A program made the translations under genes and the position numbers. Below, in pieces: positions 37,201-46,200 of a DNA stretch of 64,000 nt. The stretch is taken from NCBI GenBank assembly GCA_947561585.1, contig CANNZV010002511.1, forward strand, positions 31,457-95,456, given 5' to 3'. The notes beneath the pieces were generated by a model. That model was not told the origin of the DNA. It ran no database searches and saw only the letters and a program-made list of their open reading frames with translations. The DNA is from Caprella mutica. Taxonomy: Eukaryota > Arthropoda > Malacostraca > Amphipoda > Caprellidae. Position 1 is the stretch's first letter. Each line of letters starts with the position of its first letter.

Positions 37201-40200
37201 CCTGAAACAATAATTTTACATTTTCAAAACATTTTTGCTGTTCAGTATGCCAAAATTTTTAACATTTTTCTTTAGCACGTACAGAGTTTGCTTGGACACA
37301 TGAATAGGGACTTTACACAAATTCACCTACACAACAATCGCCCAACCAGGGAAAGAAGCTTTGGTTTCTGACCCTGGGTCTCAACTTCAGACCTCTGATG
37401 GTCAGAATCCTGCAAAGGATCCAGGCCTGAAGAATCGTCTGAGAAAGCAGATGTCACGTGCCAGGAAGAAGTTTGAACGTCTAACGATTCAAACGACTAC
37501 TAGACCGAGTACCTAGGCTAAGGAACCCAAGGTGTCGGAACCTATCGAACCTTCCAGTAGGAAGCGATCTTTAGGTTCTACACCTGGTTCTTCCCAAAAG
37601 CCACCTCAGAAGGTTGGGAAGGTCAAAGGCCTAACGTTTTCTGAGGTGGCTGAGAGTAATCTTTCATTGTATGTAGGACCCACCTCCGGTGATGATCCGC
37701 TTACTCTGGAATAGTTTGTGCTCGTGGAAAGGACTCTCAACAAAAGTCCTTGATCGCTGTACTCACCATAATGGCCAAATACGGGTAATCTGTTCGGACG
37801 AACGTTCACTTGGGCGGGTGAAGGAGGAGGCAAAGAAACTGGTTCCAGGACCCAGATCCCGTGAGGGTTATGGGCCCCATAACCCTCACGGGATCTGGCT
37901 TGCCTACTACTAAGATATGTACCGCGTGTGTTTCCTTAAGCTCTTGGAGGCGTCCAACACGAACCTACGTGTGGCAGGTCTGCATCTCACCACTGAGGCG
38001 CCACCAACCGGTCAGGGCCATATGCGTGGGAGCGTCTGCGTCATTTCTGTTAAAGAGGATACTTTTCAACGGCTGAAGGCCGGGAGCTCCGCCCCCAGCA
38101 CTGAAAGCCCCGGCCAACAGTGATGGAGGAGCTGCTTCTGATATGGTGGTTTCCACTTCACCTGCAGACCCATCTGTAGGTGCTGAGGAATCTTCTACCA
38201 TTGGGGACCTGGATGACTCTCCCACTGGTAACCCGTCTGGTCTCGTACTACAGGCAGTCGTGGGTGAGAAACCGGGTCCTAGCGGTCTGAATCTGGTCTC
38301 TGGATCCTAGATCCAGGGCCGACCCTTTCTTCCATCATGGTTGTTTTTCATGGATGGCAGCTGAACATGCATCGTGTTACAGGGCCTCTGTTGAACTGCA
38401 GAGGAAGCTGGAACACGATGCAGCGTCCACTGGTCTTATTCAGGAGCCATACACTTTTGGTGGCTTAGCCACTATCAACCCTTTTGGGGTCCATGGTTTT
38501 CCAAGCACCTGCGGGTGATAATTTGCGTAACAGCAGTTATAGTAGCATATTCATCCTTGAACCTATGGTCTGTTCCTGGTTACACCAACAGTGATATTGT
38601 CACTGTTGCTATGGAATGCAGTATTGGCACCGTCTGGTGCTCCTCTGTGTACACTGTACATGCCAGGTGATTTGGTGGAGTATAACTGCGTCACTAAGGT
38701 GAGTAGGAATATTAAACGTACCTATTGGAAACAATATGAATTATTCAGCCAAAATAGTGTGTACCAGGTGACCTCAGTACCCCCGAGGAACTTGACAACG
38801 CTGCTTTAGCGGTAACCTCGGCACTCACTTCCGCTCTGGACGAGACTTGCCCTCTAAGAGCTGTAAGTTCCCGTAGGAAAACCAATTATTGATGGACCAC
38901 GGAACTGGCGGCCTGTAGGAGACGGATCAAATCCGCTTGGAACAGAACATCCAACACGGATGATCAGAGTGCTTGGGACAATTACCGAAGACATAAGCGT
39001 GCATATAAATCTATGATTCGTAGAGCTAAAATGAGTTCCTGGCGAAACTTCCGCAGCAGTTACGAAAACATACACGATTCTAACAGAATCGGTAAGTTAC
39101 TCAAAGGAGTATGGAAGGTACAACTGGACATTTTACAGAAAACCGACTGTACGTACACTTCTAGCTCTAGCGAGACCCTAGAGTTCATGATGTCCGTGCA
39201 CTATCCCGGAAGTGTAAGGAAGGATAGACCATGACTCATCCTTTACCCTGCCAAAATTGAGCTGGTGCGACCGGCAATTCGATCACTTCATTACGGAGGA
39301 GAGAATTGCTAAGTCTATCAGTTCTTTTGACAGTTATAAATCACCTGGTTGGGATATGGTCAGTCCTGTTATGATCCAAAGGGCGGGTCATGCTTTGAAC
39401 GTGATTCTGGTTCGTCTTTTTAGAGCTTGTCTCTGCCTGAGTCATGTTCCTGATACCTGGTGCAACGCAAGGGCTGTCTTTATCCCGAAACCAGGGAAAC
39501 CATCGTATCTGAAGGCTAAGTCCTTTAGGTCGATCACTCTGACCTCTTTCTTCCTGAAAGTTTCGGAGAGACTGGTCTACTAGCACCTGAGTGATTGCAT
39601 TGGCGGACTCAACCCAAAAATGCACTTAAATCAGTTTGCTTTAAAACAGGGCCACTCGACCGATGCAGCCCTGCATGCCGTTGTTCAAAATTTTGAAAAA
39701 GCAGGGTTCAATAAACAAATAGCCCTTGCCTTGTTTTTGGATATTGAAGGTGCCTTTAGCAACGTCTCTCTGGCGGCTATTAGGTCAGCTTTATTCAATG
39801 CAGGAATAGAGATACACCTGGTTACTTGGATCATGGGGATGCTTAAGAGCCAAAAGGTCACAGCTACTCTTGGTGATTATAGCATCTCGGTTCGTTTGAC
39901 TAGGGGTACTTCACAAGGAGGAGTTCTCTCACAACTCTTATTCAATCTGGTGATGAGTGAACTTCTCAGGAAACTGACTAATGTGTCAAGAATTTATGCA
40001 CAGGCTTACGCTGATTATGTACTCCTGCTATCAACTGGAATAGAATCCTTTACTATTAGTGAATGAGTTCAGGAAGGTTTGATGACTGTTGAGAATTGGG
40101 CCAGAGAATCTGGACTATCCTTGTGCAGCAGTAAAACTTTTGCTTTGTTTACATGGAAACGCAAATGGAAGTATCGCCCCCTAAGACTTATGGGACAAGA

Positions 40201-43200
40201 AATTCGGCTTGTGGACAGAGTAACTTACCTAAAGCTAAGCAGGATCCCCCATATAGTTGACAAGTTTGCTGAAGCCAATAGATGCCACCTAGTGTGTAGG
40301 CGAGCAGTTGGACAGACCTGGGCTTTCTCCGAAGGTCATGATGTGGATTTTCACCACCATGATAGGATTTTCACCTATTATGAAAAACGCTGTTACGGTT
40401 TGGGCGGCGGGGCTGGAGACTCGGACATGCGACCTGAAGCTGTCCACATTGCAGCGAAAGGCTTGTATTGCCGTTTCATTGGCCTATCCTGGAACGCTCC
40501 AAGCCACATTAGAGATACTCCTCGGCCTGCCACCTCTGACTTCTTTTCTCAAAGGGACAACGGTGTCAGGTGCTTACCGGTTGAAGCAGGCGGGTTTGTG
40601 GAGGTGTGGTTACATCAAGACACTTTGGCTCATCAGAGCCATGTGAATTGGTGTGACAGGAACTCCAGGGACCTACCTGTTCTAGCCTTCCCGGAAAACC
40701 TATGCAGTCCTCGGTTAAATCTACAAGTGAGAATTAAGACAATTACTATTGTCCCCGACCAAACAGTGGAAGATTCGACTGTGGCCTGTTTTACGGATGG
40801 CTCTAAGCTTGAATCTGGCAGAACAGATGCAGGAGTCCACTTCCCTAGTATGAATGATACTGACCTAGTTGAATATCTAGGCTATCAAGGTTATCACTCC
40901 TCCGTTTTCAAGGCAGAGATATTGGCGATCACTCTGGCAGCCGAGAAACTGACCAGCATCATCTCCGGAGAACCTGATGTGGAGAGAGTTATTATATACT
41001 CAGATAGCAAAGCGGTAATCAAAGCCGTGATTAGTTTGAGGACCAGGAGCCAAACGGTAAACCGAAGTGTAAATGCCCTGAACTCTCTGGGGCAGCTGGT
41101 TGACGTCACTCTTCAGTGGGTTAATGCTCACGTTGGTACCATTGGTAACGAAACTGCCGATTTCCTAGCGAAGGAAGCAGCTAAGACCTCATGTGAAGGA
41201 CCCGAACCCTTTCTACCAGTGCCATATAATGCATATAAACTTTCAGTTTACCAGTGGATTGCGGATAACTCCAGAAGAAGATTGGCCAACCTATCTTCTT
41301 GTAGACAAACCAAAGCTCTTCGAGCAGCCTCTGGATAGGAGAGGCTGTCTAAGACTCTTGTCGTTGACACGAAGGAAACTTCGTATTACCCTGCAAATTT
41401 CAACAGGGCTCGGAAACTTTGGATCCCATGACAGAAACTGGAAAATGGACCAATGACACTTGCCGACGATGTGATCTTGCCCCAGAGACAAGGACTTACA
41501 TTGTTGAAGAATGCCCTTCTTATCACAGGACTAGGGACTCTACTCTGGTGGATTTCTAACGGACCTACACAGAATTACCAGGACTCTCAGCTTCTTGCAT
41601 CTTTCTACCTTTCTTGAAAGAATTGGGATACTGGAGGATTTCAACGACTAGTCTCTAGATCAGTTCAATGAAGATTCAGTACAAATGGGTCCACCTGCGG
41701 CCTGAGTGCTCACCCGCCTTCACAACGGCGAGCGGGGAATAATAAAAATAATACTAAATGGAGGGAAAGCATAAAATTTAAGATCCCTCAAACTTCTACT
41801 GAAAGCACCAACATACAAAGCTGTCGGATTAGGTCTTGCAAATAAATCGATTTAAGCAGGTCCAAGTATTTCACAAATTACGTCCGAATACTTTTGTGGA
41901 ATGGTAAGTCCAAATACATCAGCTGCAGTATTGCATACACCAGGCAAAATATCTACAGATAACCATAATGATATTTGTAATGCCCATTCCCATATTTCTT
42001 TAGCTATTTTATGGCAACAAACTGATTTAGTACCTCCTAGATAGATACCTGACATACGACAACGCAGTCATGCTATCAGTTCTCATTAAGAAAAATGAGT
42101 TAGGTCCGAATAGCTTAGCTTTCAATTTTAAAACATTCATATGTAATTCAGATTCGATATCCGTCCATCTTCCGCCATTACTAGTACCATTCCAAAAAGC
42201 ACCCATCCTGCTTTTGATGCATCTGAACTAAATATAATATCCACATTTGGGGTAACAATAGTTATGGAAGACTTATCAATATTGTCAATCCACCAATTTA
42301 TCTCATTCCTCGATCCGGTACTTGAAGTTGAGAAACAATAAAATCCCCTCTACATTTCTTCAAAGCAAGAGTTTTATTCATTTCTAAGTACCTATAATAA
42401 AGAGTACCCATTTGAAATGCCTCAAAACTAGAAACAAGATTTCCAACAAAAGATGCTAATGACAAACTAAGAACCTGTAAGCTAGCTAACAACTTAGCCC
42501 CTAGTTTTTTTATTTTCTCTTTCTTCTCAGCTGGTAGAGTGACTATCATACTTTTGGAATCAATTATGAATCCGATAAATTTTATAACTTGTGATGCCTT
42601 AAACAGATTTTTCTAGATTAATAGTACAACCAAGACTTTCTAAAGTACTCGAGTTATTCATTAAATTATTTTCACAACTGAAAATAGTCTTCCAAAATAA
42701 CAGAGAATCATCTAAATAATAGACAGACATCAAGCCTATGCTACGAAGATAACAGAAAATGGGTTTAAGTAACTTAGTGAATATGCGAGGAAAACAAGCA
42801 AGTCCCATTGGTAAGCAAGTAAATTCTTAAAGTATTGATCTCCAAGTAAACCGCAAATATTTTCTATTCACATTAGCAATACTAACAGAATAATATGCGT
42901 CTTTAAGGTCATTTGAGCCCATAAAACAATTTTGTTCGATTAGGGACAATGCCGTTGAAAAACTTCCATCTTAAAATGTTCATAGTCAACGTTTTCATTT
43001 TACTTACATTTAAGATAATTCTCAATTTCCCATATTGTTTTGCTCTGGTGTAAATGTAGGAGATGTACTCTCCTTTACAATGAACCATTTTCTCAATTAT
43101 TCATTTCTTCTCAAAATTTTCAATTTCTTTGTCTACACTTTTTCCCTCATCCAACGAACAAATATTTTCCTTAGGTACATATGATTGATGTGGAATATTG

Positions 43201-46200
43201 ATAAAATGAATTTTCACACAAAGAACAATATTTTAGATCCGAGAGGGCATTAGTTAATTTCGCAAGAACTTCAGGGACATCAGGAACTCTTATTTCTTCA
43301 ACTTGAAAGTCCTTTGCAATATTCTCCAAGATATTTCCCTGAGCCTGAGGCTCGTTATCCATAATCTAGAGAATTGCGAATTTCTTTGCTTACTTGTTGA
43401 GCAATGTTGACACCCATAGATTCCAAGGATTCTTTCATAGATTTGAACCCGTCAAGCAAAATGGTCCCAATATCAGAAACTTTTTCCTGTCCTTCATCCT
43501 TTTTATTTAACCTTGTCAGAGTTCTTCGAAGACCCAGCACCTTGGGAATTTTTATCTTTAATGATACCCGCACCTAATGTAGACTACTTCTCTAGACAGG
43601 GCTCATCACATTTCTTGCTCTTCGTCTTTATACCATCAGGTTTTTTACTAGATGGTTTCTCCAGCACATCTCGCAATAAATCATTAGTTCTCATGTTTAA
43701 TTCTGAAAACCAACACTAAAATTTAAACTTAATCGAATCCATCTTAATTTACTATTTCGGAGCAAGTAAAGGTAACGGACCAGAGTCCGTCATCTTTATC
43801 AGGTTAAATTCTGGTCAGTTATGTTTACTAGCTTCATTTCTGGTCCGTTATCTTTACTTGGTTAAATTATTATATTATAATAATATGCAAAATCAATGTA
43901 TATTCATTAATATTATCATTGTTAAAATACTAAAGCAAATATTTAATAAAACTAAAATGAACTTTTCTGGTCCGTTTATTTTACTAGCTCAATTTCAGGT
44001 CCGTTATCTTTACTAGGTTGTTTAATTTCTGGTCCGTTATCTTTACCAGCTTCATTTCTGGTCCGTTAACTTTACTTGGTACGTTTCTGGTCTGTTATCT
44101 TTATTTGGTCCACTATTTCAAGATAAAAAATGAATTAATAATTTTACAAATTTCGACCAACAAATTAATCTTAAATTTGTAATGGTTGCATAGATAATGA
44201 AAGTTACGTTAACTCTAATCTGCTTCTATTGAAAGAACTATTAGCCAAGTTTATTTTAATTTACTTGGCTGATAACGAAAATTGAAACCTTGTTAACCTG
44301 TTTTTATTGAAAGGACGAATCCTACAATCAGGTGCCGCAATTCAGCTAAGTATACATAGGCTGATAACGAAAGTCGAAAACCTTGTTAACCTGTTTTTAT
44401 TGAAATGTCGAATCCTACAAGCAGGTGCCGCAATGAATCTGAATCGTACCTCCTACTTCCAATTCCTGCTTTCATTAAATGAAACATTCAATTTAAATTT
44501 CTCAAAATCGAAAATAATTAAATTAATCTTAAATTCATTAAATTATGATACGAACAATCACTAAATAATGGCGAATGGAATACTAACTAGCTTAGCAAAC
44601 ATAAGTTCACAAAATTTTTTTAAAATTCAATTTCTTAAAATCAAGCTTTACTAACCAAAAACTGGAAGCATGAAACAGCTAGGTATAAAGTTGGAGTCTA
44701 GCCTAAAACCGTACGTAATATACTTCTATCACCCTAAACTTCTAAAGGCCTAAACAATCTAACTAGAAGATAGTATAGTCCGAGTGAAAACTATTTGTTC
44801 AATTTGTTTTCAATAATCTAATAATAATCTCCGCTGCTCTATACACTTCCAGCACTATAAACACTCTTCATTTCTTGAAGCCGGCGTAATTAAGCATTTA
44901 ATTCCAATACTTTAACCAGTTTTCTGTTGCTTGAAGAAGCTATTTTTATAACCTCACATCACTGCAGGTAAATGTAAACTTATCACTGCGGAATAACTTG
45001 TATCTTAGGTACCCTTCGCAAACACTCCGCAACATACTACAGATAATTGTTAAATAATTTTGCTAAATCAGTATATATAGATGCCGGCATATATATAGAT
45101 GCTCCCCTATTTTTTACTCACTATGCATGTCGCCATGATCGTCTCCAGATCAATATCTCGAGAGTAGTTCCTGTTCTCCTGCAGCACTTCTCTATCACCA
45201 TCCAAATCACCTGCTAAATCTGCAAGAGAAAAATTAATAATTTCAATAGGCAAATAAGTTAAGTGAATAAGACTCACTGCGCTGAAACTAGAGTCTAGAT
45301 TGATGACTTGTATTCTTTGAGAATAATGAACTACATTACATTAATAGGTTTTTATATATATTTTGACTGTCCAATCTTGAGTTTCTCACAAAACATTAAA
45401 AAAGTAAACAACGTTACATAGCCATAATAGATGGTTCTGTTGAAATTAGAAAAGAGATTCCTTTAATGCTCCATGAAATCACTAATAGTCCTCACCTTCA
45501 GGTAGGGGCAGTTTCTGCACCATCGGTAGGTCATTAATTCTAGAGTACCACTGTACTCTACCCCGTAAATTATCAGCTCTGGACTCTGAAAAATGGATGC
45601 AGGGTTAAAGTGGACAGTAGTCATTAAAAAACTGTTTAATGGTCATTAAAGACAATTTAGTAATTTTAGTGGAATTATTTTGGCCGAAGACCTTTGAATT
45701 TCATTAATATAATTTGAAATAGTTACTATTATAATAGAGCAATGTACAGAATTAACAGTATGTGACATTGTAAAAAAATAAAAGACCTATCTTTCTTTAT
45801 GACTTACTAACTTTATGAAATTAAATACTCGTAAAAATCTAATAGACAAGAATGCACCAACAGTTAATGTAACATGACTTTGTTTACTTGTGTCATAACA
45901 GTGAAGCAATCTGCCCACATCATACACATCCTTTTCATATTCCTCTCCTGCACGTATCAAAACACAATCACCGACTTTGATGTGGAGATCATTTATGGAG
46001 AAACCACTGCAAAGTAAGAGAAGAATATAGAAATTCACTAATTACATAACTAAGTGTGATGAATTGGAATTAAAAAATAGCAAATTTAATTTTTTTGACA
46101 TCCATGTTGATAAAAGATGTATTCTTTTTTAATTAATAAATAATAAGCTTATATGAAAATCTATGATGAAATTGAACAAGAATATTTTTTCTTCAATAAT

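Larger units (their letters stand above)
34225..41752 (+). mobile_element. Non-LTR retrotransposon with RNase H, split by an LTR element
   Basis: The target duplication ACTAAATGGA lies at 34215-34224 and 41753-41762. The 3' tail is AATAATAAAAATAAT. Element parts are 34225-35116 and 37342-41752. A 5' leader/ORF1 is followed by RT and a C-terminal RNase H, so it belongs to the I/R1/LOA-type group; clade uncertain. Frames are interrupted by many stops, so it is dead. It inserted into the second DIRS-like element. Confidence 0.88.
32740..45060 (-). mobile_element. Second DIRS-like retrotransposon, decayed and split
   Basis: Two parts, about 32740-34214 and 41763-45060, become contiguous when the non-LTR insertion (TSD ACTAAATGGA) is removed. 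The joined - strand then reads [18 protein letters not shown] and [15 protein letters not shown], the typical DIRS segment before the recombinase. Inverted ends: TATGTTGCGGAGTGTTTGC near 33040 and GCAAACACTCCGCAACATA near 45020. The 32770-33010 hairpin repeats this terminal sequence. Gag, RT and recombinase frames are all broken. The outer left edge is approximate. Confidence 0.8.
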
